NCBI RefSeq assembly: GCF_014230465.1
Contig: NZ_JAAXCY010000002.1
Span: forward strand, 248,001-312,000
Source: Pseudomonas cremoris
GTDB taxonomy: Bacteria > Pseudomonadota > Gammaproteobacteria > Pseudomonadales > Pseudomonadaceae
DNA length: 64,000 bases
Direction: 5' to 3'
Shown in pieces: positions 55,549 through 64,000 of the stretch. The translations under genes were made by a program, and so were the position numbers. Position 1 is the stretch's first letter; every line of letters begins with the position of its first letter. Under the pieces are notes generated by a model. It saw nothing but the letters and a program-made list of their open reading frames with translations. It made no database searches and was not told the DNA's origin.

Positions 55549-56630
55549 ATCAACACCGCCTGTACCCGGTTTCCATTCTTACTGGCATTGCCGATACGCA
55601 CCGGTATCCCGCTCTGCTGCCCACGCTCACGCAGTCGCTCCAGTTCATTGAAACTGGAGGTCGTCAATTGCACCTTCCAGCCATCACCCGCCTGAAAATC
55701 GATGCGCTGCACGTCCACATCCCCACCACCGATCACCTGCTCGGTGAGCCACACTAGATGTGCGAGCGCAGTGGTCGAAGCGGTCGCGCCCTGCCTCTGC
55801 AACGCATCGAGCTGCGCAGAAAGATCTACGACACGGGTCTGCTGCGGATACAGCGCTTGAAACCGTTGCAGGCTTTGCGCATACAACTGCTGCGCCTGCC
55901 CTTCGAGGGTTTGAATACGCACCCGCTTGAACCCCCAATCCACCATGAACAGCAAGGTGGCCGCGAGGGCCAACGTCACCCAAGGCCAGGCCCGCCGGGC
56001 GCGACCGAACTCACCCTGCAACAGGTCGATCGATTGGCCGTGTCCACTCCACAGCGCCGCTTCAATCAGCATCCGGCTGTCGGTGTCGCCGAGCCACTGC
56101 AACGGCTCGACAAGCAAGGGTTCAATGGCCTTGAGGCCCTGTGGGGAAAGCGCCACGTGCAGGTTGCCGCCGACTACGCGACGGTCAAGCCAGTCGACGG
56201 CATCGGTGGAATCGTCGAGTAATAGATTGGCGTCCACCTTCACGCTACGGACTTGAATACCCAGTGCCGCCAGTAAATGCAGCAACGCCCTGAAACGCGC
56301 TTTATGCGTGACCAGCACCGGATAACGACCCTGGCGGTCACGGCGCCCGGCACACACGTGCACCCCCTCCAGGTCTTCACCCAGTTGTTCCTCAATGGCG
56401 AAGGCGATCGCCTGGGCGTCCGGTCGACGTTTTGACGGCCAAGGCTCTGTGCGCAAGAAGCTGCACATTTCCATTGGCAGCAACAGATCGACAGGTTGCC
56501 CAGCCAGGCGCTGCGCGGCTTCGGCCAACCGCATCCGCTCGCAGTCACCTGCGGCGCGCCACAGCAGACACGGCCACTCGTCAGAAGGCGCAGCGAGGCC
56601 TTCGGCGCTCAAATGAAGCCAGTTTTTCAT
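55530..56630 (-). CDS. gspL: Type II secretion protein GspL
   Basis: A 366-residue bitopic protein with an actin-like cytoplasmic domain (to about 215), one membrane helix (PWVTLALAATLLFMVDWGF, about 222-240) and a periplasmic domain. Its cytoplasmic part normally recruits the GspE ATPase. That partner is truncated in this operon. The start overlaps the gspK stop by four bases. Confidence 0.86.
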   Translation of the reverse strand: MKNWLHLSAEGLAAPSDEWPCLLWRAAGDCERMRLAEAAQRLAGQPVDLLLPMEMCSFLRTEPWPSKRRPDAQAIAFAIEEQLGEDLEGVHVCAGRRDRQGRYPVLVTHKARFRALLHLLAALGIQVRSVKVDANLLLDDSTDAVDWLDRRVVGGNLHVALSPQGLKAIEPLLVEPLQWLGDTDSRMLIEAALWSGHGQSIDLLQGEFGRARRAWPWVTLALAATLLFMVDWGFKRVRIQTLEGQAQQLYAQSLQRFQALYPQQTRVVDLSAQLDALQRQGATASTTALAHLVWLTEQVIGGGDVDVQRIDFQAGDGWKVQLTTSSFNELERLRERGQQSGIPVRIGNASKNGNRVQAVLMWEQSL

Positions 56631-57475
56631 AAAGAGTTCTCGCTAGAAATCGGAGGAAGGAAACGTCGCTGCACCACGCGCCAGCGCCCGGTTTTGCGCT
56701 CACGCTCAACCTCGCTGACCAAACGTAAGCGATTGGTGCCCAGGCTTACCTCGACACTGACGCGAAACCAGCGACTGCCGATGCCCAAGCCCTGACTGTT
56801 GATTCCCAGCCCCGCGATCAGCGGATCATGGGTAAACGCCTGGACGCTGGCGTAACCGTCGTCGGATCGTTGGGCCACCAGTGCCTGGGCAGTCGCCATG
56901 GACACGCCGTCCAACATTGCCAACACCTGCGCCGGAGCAGTATTGATGTTCAACGCGGCGTCCTCTGGCAGGGTCGCCACCCAAGGCTCCAGCCTGCGCA
57001 AGAGCGCACCGTCGATACCCGGCAGCACGCGCAACTGGCTCAGTTCCTGTATCGCGCCGGTTGCCGGCAAGTCCAACGGACTCAGCCCCAGGGAGCCGAG
57101 CAGCCGCGTCCAGCGCTGTCCTGCCACCCTATCCACGCGCCCTTCGCTCAACAGCGCGTTGAGGTTGAAGCGACCGGAAAGGTCTTCGATGTGCAGATTG
57201 ATCTGCGCGCCGTCAGTCGCGAAAGGCCAGACCACATGGGCCCACGGTTGGGCTGTGTGTACCCTCTGCCTGTCATCCTCGGTCGCCTCCAGCGCGAGCT
57301 TTGCCCAGGCTTCCGCCGACAGTGCCAATTGCCGAAGCTGTACCTGGTGCAAGTGACGCGTGCTGCCTTGCAACATCAACAAATGGCTACGCAGCATGGC
57401 CGCCGTCAGTAACAACGCCAGGCTCATGACCAGCAACACGCTCAGCAACGCGACACCGCGTTGGCGACGCTTCAT
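56627..57475 (-). CDS. gspK: Minor pseudopilin GspK
   Basis: A 282-residue minor pseudopilin. The prepilin leader MKRRQRG is followed by VALLSVLLVMSLALLLTA. As usual for GspK, Glu at +5 is missing (Ser here), and the protein is far larger than the other pseudopilins. ALNINTAPAQVLAMLDGV is a family hallmark. It caps the tip of the pseudopilus with GspI and GspJ. The start at 57475 matches the prepilin leader and overlaps the gspJ stop by four bases. Confidence 0.9.
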   Translation of the reverse strand: MKRRQRGVALLSVLLVMSLALLLTAAMLRSHLLMLQGSTRHLHQVQLRQLALSAEAWAKLALEATEDDRQRVHTAQPWAHVVWPFATDGAQINLHIEDLSGRFNLNALLSEGRVDRVAGQRWTRLLGSLGLSPLDLPATGAIQELSQLRVLPGIDGALLRRLEPWVATLPEDAALNINTAPAQVLAMLDGVSMATAQALVAQRSDDGYASVQAFTHDPLIAGLGINSQGLGIGSRWFRVSVEVSLGTNRLRLVSEVERERKTGRWRVVQRRFLPPISSENSL

Positions 57476-58020
57476 GGATGCCCCTGGGGCAATGGCCATA
57501 CGCGGCGTATTCGCTCGAAACGATCACTCGACAGCACCACTTCGAGTGCTTGCGGCGGCGTGGTCGCTGCGCCTCGCCCCACTGGCCACGTGGCACTCCA
57601 ACCGGTTTCGGGGTCGTACAATCGCCAGGTGAACTCGTGCACATCATCGAGCAGTTTCTGTCGCTCCACCGTGGGTGAATCCAACCCTCGGCTTTCACGC
57701 CAGAGCACGCGGTTTTCCAGGCGATAGAGCACATGCTGACGCCCGCTGCGCGGCAGGTCATGTGGGTTGCGCCAGTTGCTGCGCACCAGCTGCAAGGTGG
57801 TGGGGCCAAGGACCATGACCGATGACGCTACGTGCAACGCATCCCGCTCAATCACGCCGAGCACCCGCTGCAGGCGACGCAGTGACTGTTCGTGGCTGGC
57901 CACGCCTTGTTGTGCGCGTACGGTCGTGTCGAACAGCCGCCAACTGGCCAGCCCCAACAAGGCAAAGATAGCCAGGGCAATGACCAATTCCAGCAGGGTA
58001 AAACCACGTTGCTTATTCAT
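57472..58020 (-). CDS. gspJ: Minor pseudopilin GspJ
   Basis: A 182-residue pseudopilin. The leader MNKQRG is cut before FTLLELVIALAIFALLGL, with Glu at +5. RVLGVIERDALHVASSVM fits the J family. It forms the tip complex with GspI and GspK. The start at 58020 was selected on the prepilin motif; it overlaps gspI by eight bases. Confidence 0.9.
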   Translation of the reverse strand: MNKQRGFTLLELVIALAIFALLGLASWRLFDTTVRAQQGVASHEQSLRRLQRVLGVIERDALHVASSVMVLGPTTLQLVRSNWRNPHDLPRSGRQHVLYRLENRVLWRESRGLDSPTVERQKLLDDVHEFTWRLYDPETGWSATWPVGRGAATTPPQALEVVLSSDRFERIRRVWPLPQGHP

Positions 58021-58432
58021 GCACGGCAAGCACCCAACTGCTGGTGCTGTAGGCCGGCTGATCGCTGCCTTGGCGCGTGACGCTGATATCGACCTTGAGC
58101 ATTCGAGGGTCCGTATCCGGCGTGATGATCTGCTCGACCACCCAATCACTCTGGTCAAAGTGCCGCAGCAATTGCTGGCGCCCAGGCGACGCAGCCTGCA
58201 AGCGCAATTCGCTGAGTTGGTTATCCGCCAGCCACACGCATTGCATCTGCTCCTTGAGCCGGCTGTTCTGCTGCAATGAGTAATGGCCGGCCGTGATCAC
58301 GGCGGCGGCCAACGTGGCGAAAATTGTCAGGGCAATCATGACCTCCAGCAAGGTGAACCCCCCGGCCGTCTTGGTACGTTTTCGATTGCGCCGGTGTTTA
58401 CCCTTCAATCCAAGGGTCTCCCGCGCCGTCAC
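58013..58432 (-). CDS. gspI: Minor pseudopilin GspI
   Basis: A 139-residue pseudopilin. FTLLEVMIALTIFATLAAAV follows the cleavage glycine at residue 25 and has Glu at +5. The leader is unusually long if the ATG at 58432 is used. A TTG at 58408, preceded by GGGAG, would give a leader of normal length and only an 11-base overlap with gspH. LKEQMQCVWLADNQLSELRL is typical of GspI. Confidence 0.88.
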   Translation of the reverse strand: MTARETLGLKGKHRRNRKRTKTAGGFTLLEVMIALTIFATLAAAVITAGHYSLQQNSRLKEQMQCVWLADNQLSELRLQAASPGRQQLLRHFDQSDWVVEQIITPDTDPRMLKVDISVTRQGSDQPAYSTSSWVLAVHE

Positions 58433-58859
58433 TGACCACGCTCAGCCACGTCTGCTCCATCGACTTGAAGTACAGGACAAATGCACTGAGTTCGTCGTTG
58501 CTGAGCATCAGCAATTGCGGCACGGTACCGTCGAGGTTCAGTTGCTGACCTTCCTGTTCGAGGTGCAAGTACAGGCCCTCGGGCAACCGGTGCACGGCAC
58601 CGGCAGGTTGCCAGCCCTCGTGTTCAAGGCGCGCGACGCGATATTCATCACGCTGTATGCGCACACCGTATTCACGCCCCTCGAGCACGGCTTGCTCGCG
58701 CAGTTGCTGGACCACTTGCAGCAGTTGGCCGGCCTCCTGACGTGCCACGCGCCCGGGGCTGTTACTGGTCGACAGGCTGACGACACCCAGCACGATGCCG
58801 ATCAGGGCGATCACCACCATCAGTTCCAGCAAGGTAAATCCACGGCTGCGCCTAGGCAT
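58398..58859 (-). CDS. gspH: Minor pseudopilin GspH
   Basis: A 153-residue pseudopilin with leader MPRRSRG and FTLLELMVVIALIGIVLGVV, Glu at +5. It likely joins the tip complex to the GspG shaft. The start at 58859 was chosen on the prepilin motif; it lies four bases after the gspG stop. Confidence 0.9.
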   Translation of the reverse strand: MPRRSRGFTLLELMVVIALIGIVLGVVSLSTSNSPGRVARQEAGQLLQVVQQLREQAVLEGREYGVRIQRDEYRVARLEHEGWQPAGAVHRLPEGLYLHLEQEGQQLNLDGTVPQLLMLSNDELSAFVLYFKSMEQTWLSVVSDGAGDPWIEG

Positions 58860-58863
58860 CCGA

Positions 58864-59307
58864 TCAGCCTCCCCAGTTGCCGATATCCGCCGCGTGGCCT
58901 TCGCCACCGGTTACGCCATCGGAGCCCAATGAGTAGAGGTCATAGCCGCCATTGGCTGCGCGCACGCCAGGATTGAGGTATTGGTAGGGCGTACCCCAAG
59001 GGTCCACCGGCAGGCTTTTCAGATAGCCCTGAGGGTTCCAGTTCCTAGCGGCCGGTGTGCCTGTCGGGCGATGGATCAAGGCCTCCAGGCCTTGCTGGGT
59101 CGAGGGGTAATAAGCGTTGTCGAGGCGATACATTTCCAGGCTAGTGGAAATTGCCTGGATATCCGTCTTGGCGGCCGTGACTTTCGCCTGGTCGGGTCGG
59201 CTCATGAACTGCGGCACCACAATGGCGCCGAGCACGCCGATGATGACCACCACCACCATGATTTCAATCAGCGTAAAACCGCGTTGGCCCTGGGGCATTT
59301 TGCGCAT
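58864..59307 (-). CDS. gspG: Major pseudopilin GspG
   Basis: A 147-residue major pseudopilin. The leader MRKMPQGQRG is followed by FTLIEIMVVVVIIGVLGAIV. The C-terminal calcium-binding loop region DPWGTPYQYLNPG through GYDLYSLGSDGVTGGEG is conserved. It builds the pseudopilus that pushes substrates through the secretin. It starts directly after the gspF stop. Confidence 0.95.
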   Translation of the reverse strand: MRKMPQGQRGFTLIEIMVVVVIIGVLGAIVVPQFMSRPDQAKVTAAKTDIQAISTSLEMYRLDNAYYPSTQQGLEALIHRPTGTPAARNWNPQGYLKSLPVDPWGTPYQYLNPGVRAANGGYDLYSLGSDGVTGGEGHAADIGNWGG

Positions 59308-60507
59308 TCAGTTCACCAGTTGGTTAAGGCTTAAAATCGGCAACAGAATCGCCATGACGATCAGCAGCACCACGCCACCCATCACCACCAGCATTGCCGG
59401 TTCGAACAAACTCACCACCAGCGCGATACGAGCGGCGAGGCTTTTTTCTTGTTGCTCGGCGGCGCGCGCCAGCATGGCGTCGAGTTCACCAGCGCTTTCG
59501 CCACTGGCGATCATGTGCAACATCAGCGGTGGAATATCGCCGCCCGCTTCAAGCCCGCGGGTCAGGGTTCCGCCCTCGCGCACAGAACGGGCGACATCGG
59601 CCATGCGCGCTCGAATGGTCACGTTACCAATCACGGCAGCAGCGATTTCCAGGGCGTCCACCAACGGCACGGCGCTTTTCCCGAGGATCGCCAGGGTGCT
59701 GGCGAATCGCGCGGCTTCCATTGCGCGCAAAACGCCGCCCACCAGCGGAATACGCAACGCCAGGCGGTGCCAATACCAGCGCCCGCGCGTTTGCTGCAGA
59801 CTCCAACGCAGCCCTATCACGATGCCGGCCAGTACCACCAACAGCACCAGTCCGTAGGCACGCAGGCCATGGCTTACAGCGATCATGGCCTGGGTCAGCC
59901 GGGGCAGCGGCTGGCCACTGTCGACAAAGATCTTCACCACATCCGGCACGACGTACCCGAGCAGAAAACCGACGATTGCCACACAGGCCGTCATCAGTAA
60001 CGCCGGATAGACCAGGGCCAGTTGAATCTTCTGGCGCGACGCCTGGCGTGCTTCGGTATACGCAGCCAACTGCTCAAGCACGTGGCCTAGATGCCCCGAG
60101 CGCTCACCGGCAGCGATAGTCGCGCAAAACAACTCTGGAAATGCCCGAGGAAATGCCCCTAGCGCAGCGGCCAGTGAATGACCTTCCATCACACGGCCGC
60201 GCACCTGCACGAGCAGACGGGATACGCGACGTTTCTCGCTCTGCTCGGCCACCGCTTTTAGGGCTTGCTCCAGCGGCAAACCCGCTTGGACCAGGGTCGA
60301 CAGTTGCAAGGTCAACAAGGCGAGGTCAGCGGCATTCAGTCCCAGCGCCAATCCCCTGCTGTCACGCACACTCGCTGCTTGCACCCGGCTCGGCAGCAGG
60401 CCTCGCTCACGCAGCAATTGCCTGGCGTGACGCGGGCTGTCGGCCTCTTGCCGACCTCGGCACGTACGGCCCTGACGGTCTCGGGCTTGATAGTCAAAGG
60501 TGGGCAC
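59308..60507 (-). CDS. gspF: Type II secretion platform protein GspF
   Basis: A 399-residue inner-membrane protein with two homologous cytoplasmic helical domains and three membrane helices: about 167-190, 218-238 and 372-395. LVQAGLPLEQALKAVAEQ and ASGESAGELDAMLARAAEQQEK are family signatures. It transmits ATPase motion to the pseudopilus. It begins two bases after the stop of the gspE remnant, as is normal after a full gspE. Confidence 0.93.
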   Translation of the reverse strand: MPTFDYQARDRQGRTCRGRQEADSPRHARQLLRERGLLPSRVQAASVRDSRGLALGLNAADLALLTLQLSTLVQAGLPLEQALKAVAEQSEKRRVSRLLVQVRGRVMEGHSLAAALGAFPRAFPELFCATIAAGERSGHLGHVLEQLAAYTEARQASRQKIQLALVYPALLMTACVAIVGFLLGYVVPDVVKIFVDSGQPLPRLTQAMIAVSHGLRAYGLVLLVVLAGIVIGLRWSLQQTRGRWYWHRLALRIPLVGGVLRAMEAARFASTLAILGKSAVPLVDALEIAAAVIGNVTIRARMADVARSVREGGTLTRGLEAGGDIPPLMLHMIASGESAGELDAMLARAAEQQEKSLAARIALVVSLFEPAMLVVMGGVVLLIVMAILLPILSLNQLVN

Positions 60508-60509
60508 GA

Positions 60510-60770
60510 CTAACTCTCCTGGATGACCCGCAGTAGCTCATCCACGCTGGTCAAGCCTTCGAGTACCAGCCGACGACCGTCCTGAAACAGGCTTGGCGAG
60601 TGACGTCGCGCTTCGGCCAGCAACGCCTGCTCACCGGCCCCCTGGTGAATCATCCCGGCCAGTTGGGGGGTCACCCGAACCAACTCATAGATGCCAACAC
60701 GCCCGCGATAGCCCTGCTGGCAATGCTCGCAGTTGCAGGGATCGATGCTGGCCAGACGTCGGCAAGCTCT
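60510..60770 (-). pseudogene. gspE: gspE remnant: C-terminal end only
   Basis: About 85 codons remain in frame, from ACRRLASIDP to the normal stop before gspF. They contain half of the zinc-binding region (CNCEHC) and YRGRVGIYELVRVTPQLAGM, the signature end of GspE secretion ATPases. The N-terminal domains, Walker A, Asp box and Walker B, about 400 or more codons, are missing. There is no start codon or ribosome-binding site for the remnant. The upstream gspD frame reads into it in another phase and stops at 60685. The junction lies near 60765-60772. A deletion fusing gspD and gspE explains this. Unless a GspE is supplied from elsewhere, the system cannot be powered. Confidence 0.85.
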
Positions 60771-62586
60771 GCTCACGCAGGTCCTGATAACGCCGCTGGC
60801 TGATCCCGGACAGGTCCTGGCCACTGCGCACGATGGTCGGGCGCAGGAACACCATCAGGTTGCTCTTGACCTGGGTGTCGCGGCTCCAACGAAACAGCGC
60901 GCCGAGATAAGGAATGTCGCGCAACAGCGGCACTCCGCTGTGCTGGGTACGCACGCTGTCCTTGATCAACCCGCCGATCACGATGATCTCGCCATCGTCG
61001 GCCAGGATCGTGCTCTTCAGCGCACGCTTGTTGGTAATCAGGTCGGATGAGTCCACGCCTGACACGGCCGGGGCGATGTCGGAGACTTCTTGCTCGACCT
61101 CCAGGCGCAGGGTCGAGCCTTCGTTGATGTAGGGTTTTATCTTGAGGCTGATACCGACGTCCTTGCGCTCCACTGTGGTAAAGGGGTTATCCGCACCACT
61201 GCTGTTGGTGGCGTAGGAGCCCGTCTTGAACGGCACGTTTTGACCAACGATGATTTCCGCCTCCTGGTTGTCCAGGGTCAGCAGGCTCGGCGTCGATAAG
61301 AGGTTGCTGCGACTGTTGCTGGCCAGGGCGGAAATCAGCGCGCCAAAATGGTCCCCACCCAGTTTGAGCAATGCCCCCTCGGGCACCACGCTTTTCTCGT
61401 CGAACTTCAAGCCGCCGATGATCGGCAACCCAGTGCCAGGAAAGTTGATCAGCCCCGACGCACCGCTACCGTTGAGCGCCCACTGCACACCGAGCGCTTC
61501 GGCGATGTCGCCGGAAATCTCGACAATAGCGGCATGGATCAGCACCTGCGCACGCGGCCGGTCCAGCTCGCGCACGATGCCTTCGAGCGTTGCCAACTGA
61601 GCCGGTTCTGCCACCACCACGAGGGCATTCTGGCTTTCATCAGCGCGCACCATGAAAGGCGCGTTGGCGGTGGTGTCTTTGAGCCCTAAAGCGGACAGCG
61701 GCGATTTGCTGCCTTGCCCCATGGTGTCCAGCACTTCGGCCAGTTGCTTGGCATCGCTGTAGCGCAGACGGATAACACGGGCATTGTCCAGGCGCTCGGG
61801 GGCGGTGGTATCCAGGCTGCGGGCCAACTGCACCAGGCGCTGGCGCACGGCCGCTGTGCCGACGATCACCAGACGGTTGCCGCGCGGATCGGCCAATACT
61901 GAAATGGCACTTTCCGCATTTTGTTTGCCCAGCGTGCCTTCCATCAACCGAGCGATATCCACCGCGACGCCATGGCGCAGCTCCACCAGTTCATGGGTAT
62001 TCTTCGCGCCCGAATCCAACTGCCGCACGACCTCACTGATACGCCGTACATTGCGCGCCGTATCGGTAATCACCAAGGCATTGGCCGAAACGGAGGGACC
62101 GACATAGCCATTGGTGGAGATCAAGGGCCTGATGAGCCCGGCCAGATCAGAAGCGTTGCTGATGCCCAATGCGATGACTTGCGTCACGAACTGCTCGGGG
62201 GCCGCCGTGGGCTCCTGCGCATCGGCCGAGAGGGACTTGGCCTGGGCAACCGGCACCACAAGGATCTGATCGCCCTGGTCAATCACACTGAAACCATGGG
62301 TATCGAGCACGCTGTAAAACAGCCGTCGAACACCTTCACGGTCCAGCGCCTGGCTGGACATCACGGTGATCCGGCCCTGCACTTTGGGGTCGAGGATCAC
62401 CGTCTTACCCAAGATGCTCGATATTTCTTCGACCACATCACGCAGCTCGGCATTGTTCATGGTCAACTGCCAGCGCTCTTGCGAAGCCGACACGTAGCCC
62501 GTGGACAACGCTGCGAACAGGGTCATTGCGCCAAAGACGCCGCATAAGGTGCGCTGCCCGATGATGCTGTGCATGGGTTTACTCAC
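60685..62586 (-). CDS. gspD: Type II secretion secretin GspD, 3' end fused out of frame
   Basis: A 633-residue outer-membrane secretin. A signal peptide (about 1-34) precedes the N0 domain (WQLTMNNAELRDVVEEISSI), the N1-N3 repeats and the C-terminal secretin domain with LLSTPSLLTLDNQEAEIIVG and VPLLRDIPYLGALFRW. Native sequence runs to about residue 606 (RRYQDLREQ). The last 27 residues, SLPTSGQHRSLQL onward, are gspE sequence read out of frame. The secretin core looks complete, so the tail may be harmless. It overlaps gspC by four bases. Confidence 0.9.
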   Translation of the reverse strand: MSKPMHSIIGQRTLCGVFGAMTLFAALSTGYVSASQERWQLTMNNAELRDVVEEISSILGKTVILDPKVQGRITVMSSQALDREGVRRLFYSVLDTHGFSVIDQGDQILVVPVAQAKSLSADAQEPTAAPEQFVTQVIALGISNASDLAGLIRPLISTNGYVGPSVSANALVITDTARNVRRISEVVRQLDSGAKNTHELVELRHGVAVDIARLMEGTLGKQNAESAISVLADPRGNRLVIVGTAAVRQRLVQLARSLDTTAPERLDNARVIRLRYSDAKQLAEVLDTMGQGSKSPLSALGLKDTTANAPFMVRADESQNALVVVAEPAQLATLEGIVRELDRPRAQVLIHAAIVEISGDIAEALGVQWALNGSGASGLINFPGTGLPIIGGLKFDEKSVVPEGALLKLGGDHFGALISALASNSRSNLLSTPSLLTLDNQEAEIIVGQNVPFKTGSYATNSSGADNPFTTVERKDVGISLKIKPYINEGSTLRLEVEQEVSDIAPAVSGVDSSDLITNKRALKSTILADDGEIIVIGGLIKDSVRTQHSGVPLLRDIPYLGALFRWSRDTQVKSNLMVFLRPTIVRSGQDLSGISQRRYQDLREQSLPTSGQHRSLQLRALPAGLSRACWHL

Positions 62587-63107
62587 TTGCGGGATTGTTC
62601 GGCGGTTGGCTTGAGATGAAGGCTTCTTGCCTCCTTGCGATGTGCATCCACAACCTGCAGAAACCTCTCGCCCGCAGGACGGAGCATCAGTAGTTCCTCA
62701 CGACCCTGGCGCCACAGCACAACGTGGGCCGGTTCAATGCGCCGCAGCACACTACTTGCCGACAACCGCTCGCCGGCACGGTAGAACCGTTCGCCAGCGG
62801 GCCCGGCCAGCAACGCCCGCGACTCGCCAGTGCCGACTACCGTGGCCAGCAACGTCAAGGGTTCAGCACTGCTTACCCTTGCGCCCGGCGAGGAAAAACC
62901 AAGCACTGTCGCCACCGCCAGGGTGTTGAGCGGCGCCGGTACCGCTATGGGCACGGTAGGGACTGGTGTCGGTAAGGGCGCCTGTAACCCTTGGCGAAAC
63001 ACCCTCTCCTGCCACGCCAGCATCAGGCCATAGCCCAAAGGCAGTGCCAGGAAGAGCACCCGGACCCAGGACATGCGTAACGTCATACGCACCTGCGTAC
63101 CGTGCAT
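62583..63107 (-). CDS. gspC: Type II secretion protein GspC
   Basis: A 174-residue bitopic protein. One membrane helix (VLFLALPLGYGLMLAW, about 16-32) is followed by a proline-rich linker and the HR domain (LTLLATVVGTGESRALLAGPAGERFYRAGERL) that contacts GspD. It is short and lacks the C-terminal PDZ or coiled-coil domain, ending at a Lys/Arg-rich tail. It is the first gene of the operon. The AT-rich 63108-63300 interval should hold the promoter; no confident -10/-35 pair was picked. Confidence 0.82.
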   Translation of the reverse strand: MHGTQVRMTLRMSWVRVLFLALPLGYGLMLAWQERVFRQGLQAPLPTPVPTVPIAVPAPLNTLAVATVLGFSSPGARVSSAEPLTLLATVVGTGESRALLAGPAGERFYRAGERLSASSVLRRIEPAHVVLWRQGREELLMLRPAGERFLQVVDAHRKEARSLHLKPTAEQSRK

Positions 63108-63302
63108 TCAATGAAAAAAGGGGGGTGGGTATACAAAGAAAACACCTGAAAAAAACAACAAATACCCATTAAAAAAAAGACCGGAAACTTAAAAACAAAA
63201 GTACCGAGCACACAAATATTTGCTTCCCAAGTTGATATGACCGGGCAAGCTAAACCACACACTTGCTTCATTTAATTTACGCCCACAGACAGCCAATCCA
63301 CT

Positions 63303-63350
63303 CCACTTAAAAAGCCCAAGGAAAGTTCTAATTTACTTACCTCGGGCTTT
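63303..63350 (-). terminator. Rho-independent terminator of the GbpA-like gene
   Basis: AAAGCCC (63311-63317) pairs with GGGCTTT (63344-63350), extended past one mismatch by AGG/CCT. Read leftward it ends in five T residues. It lies 13 bases after the stop of the GbpA-like gene and separates it from the gsp operon. Confidence 0.75.
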
Positions 63351-63362
63351 CTCAACTAACGC

Positions 63363-64000
63363 TTACAGTTGGTTCCACGCGGTTTGCCAGTGATGGCCAA
63401 CACCTGGCTCGAAGCCCGTGGCGGTTGGTGTGTACTGCTTGCAGTAGCCCGACTCGGGGAACGGCTTGCACTCATAAACTTCACCCGTTTGCGGGTGCAG
63501 TACACGGGTACCGGCGTCATAGGTTGTCAGGCCTTCCGGGAATACGAAGTGGTAGTCCTTCGCGCCACCTTCACCTGTCATGTTGACCGGCTGGGTATCC
63601 TGAAGCGTGGTACGCCCGTCTGTGGTAGTGCCCACCAACGTCATGTGGTGAGTACCGGGTTCCGAACGCACATCCATTTCAAGCCAAGTGCCGGAACCCT
63701 GTGCCAGGGTTTTTACAGAACCGACGGCTTTGTTGCTGGCGTTGAACAAGGTGGCTTCGACGTTCATCTCACGGTTGGCGAGCATGGTGAAATTCAGGGT
63801 CGCGCGACCTTTGTCCAGGACGTATTCGGTAGCAAATGACGACAAGGCCATTTTTGCACTTTCGTCCTGCTTCATGTCCAAAGCGACTTCGTAACGAACC
63901 ACGCCGCTATCTTTCTGGGCATACAGGTTGTTCTGGCCTTTGACCGGCGCAACATTGCCCTGCTCGTCGCGGATACCCGCTTGAATCAAGGTCTGGGTCT
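63363..64000 (-). CDS. gbpA: GbpA-like chitin-binding protein/LPMO, C-terminal part (partial)
   Basis: The leftward frame continues beyond the right edge; about 212 residues are seen. The visible part has the GbpA middle domains (YEVALDMKQDESAKMALSSF, NREMNVEATLFNASNKAVGS) and a C-terminal chitin-binding module (TRVLHPQTGEVYECKPFPES, YCKQYTPTATGFEPGVGHHW). Full-length GbpA proteins begin with an AA10 lytic polysaccharide monooxygenase domain, which would lie outside the window. Vibrio GbpA is exported by type II secretion, so the adjacent gsp operon is the natural route. Confidence 0.82.
   Translation of the reverse strand, partial: TQTLIQAGIRDEQGNVAPVKGQNNLYAQKDSGVVRYEVALDMKQDESAKMALSSFATEYVLDKGRATLNFTMLANREMNVEATLFNASNKAVGSVKTLAQGSGTWLEMDVRSEPGTHHMTLVGTTTDGRTTLQDTQPVNMTGEGGAKDYHFVFPEGLTTYDAGTRVLHPQTGEVYECKPFPESGYCKQYTPTATGFEPGVGHHWQTAWNQL

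Noticed and set aside
60510..60824. A separate 104-residue gene before gspF
   Set aside because: Its N-terminal part is gspD sequence in another phase and the rest is the GspE C-terminus, so it is a pseudogene remnant.

Overview
The window is a chromosomal segment of a Pseudomonas, almost certainly of the P. fluorescens group. The codon use is GC-rich, the proteins are typically pseudomonad (AceE/AceF, trifunctional PutA, DipA-like GGDEF-EAL, NhaP2, MscK, SelO), and REPIN-type inverted repeats with the GTGGGAGCGGGCTTGCTCGCGA core recur. From memory, the order aceE-aceF-dipA-msrA-rlmJ-acyl-CoA dehydrogenase-nhaP2-mscK-selO follows the PA5015-PA5023 stretch of P. aeruginosa, with extra modules inserted.

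Left part (1-33.8 kb): the first codons of glnE, then divergent aceEF behind two GntR-type operators; a degenerate-GGDEF/EAL phosphodiesterase; msrA; rlmJ; an O-acetylhomoserine sulfhydrylase; an isolated VgrG plus DUF4123 adaptor with no effector; the divergent putP/putA pair with five GTTGCA boxes between them; an acyl-CoA dehydrogenase; a divergent ZapA-like/coiled-coil pair; a chemoreceptor behind a sigma-28-like promoter; nhaP2; mscK; selO; a higBA toxin-antitoxin pair; trxC; a small DUF3077-like gene with an unusual structured leader; and a lone ParA ATPase.

Middle (34.1-51.4 kb): one tightly overlapping 20-gene operon for an aryl polyene (APE) lipid pigment. It encodes two ketosynthases and a chain-length factor, a ketoreductase, two dehydratase domains (one fused to the aryl-activating AMP ligase), two acyl carrier proteins, an MIO ammonia-lyase that can make the aromatic starter, a methyltransferase, a flavin oxidoreductase with halogenase signatures, acyl- and glycosyltransferases, a thioesterase, and LolA/MMPL/lipoprotein export parts. 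Starter synthesis, activation, chain extension, tailoring, lipid attachment and outer-membrane delivery can all be assigned.

Right part (51.6-64 kb): a solitary MazF/PemK-like toxin, a LysR regulator divergent from a YnfM-like MFS exporter, a cytochrome b561-like protein, then a leftward type II secretion operon gspC-M. In it gspE is reduced to its last ~85 codons: a deletion joins the end of gspD to the zinc-finger end of gspE. Upstream of it and on the same strand lies the 3' end of a GbpA-like chitin-binding protein (LPMO family), a plausible substrate of that system.

Observations most worth checking are the three-hairpin, complementary-loop leader at 32.57-32.72 kb, the gspD/gspE deletion, and the halogenase plus ammonia-lyase combination in the aryl polyene operon. 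No tRNA, rRNA, CRISPR array, IS element or prophage was recognised.
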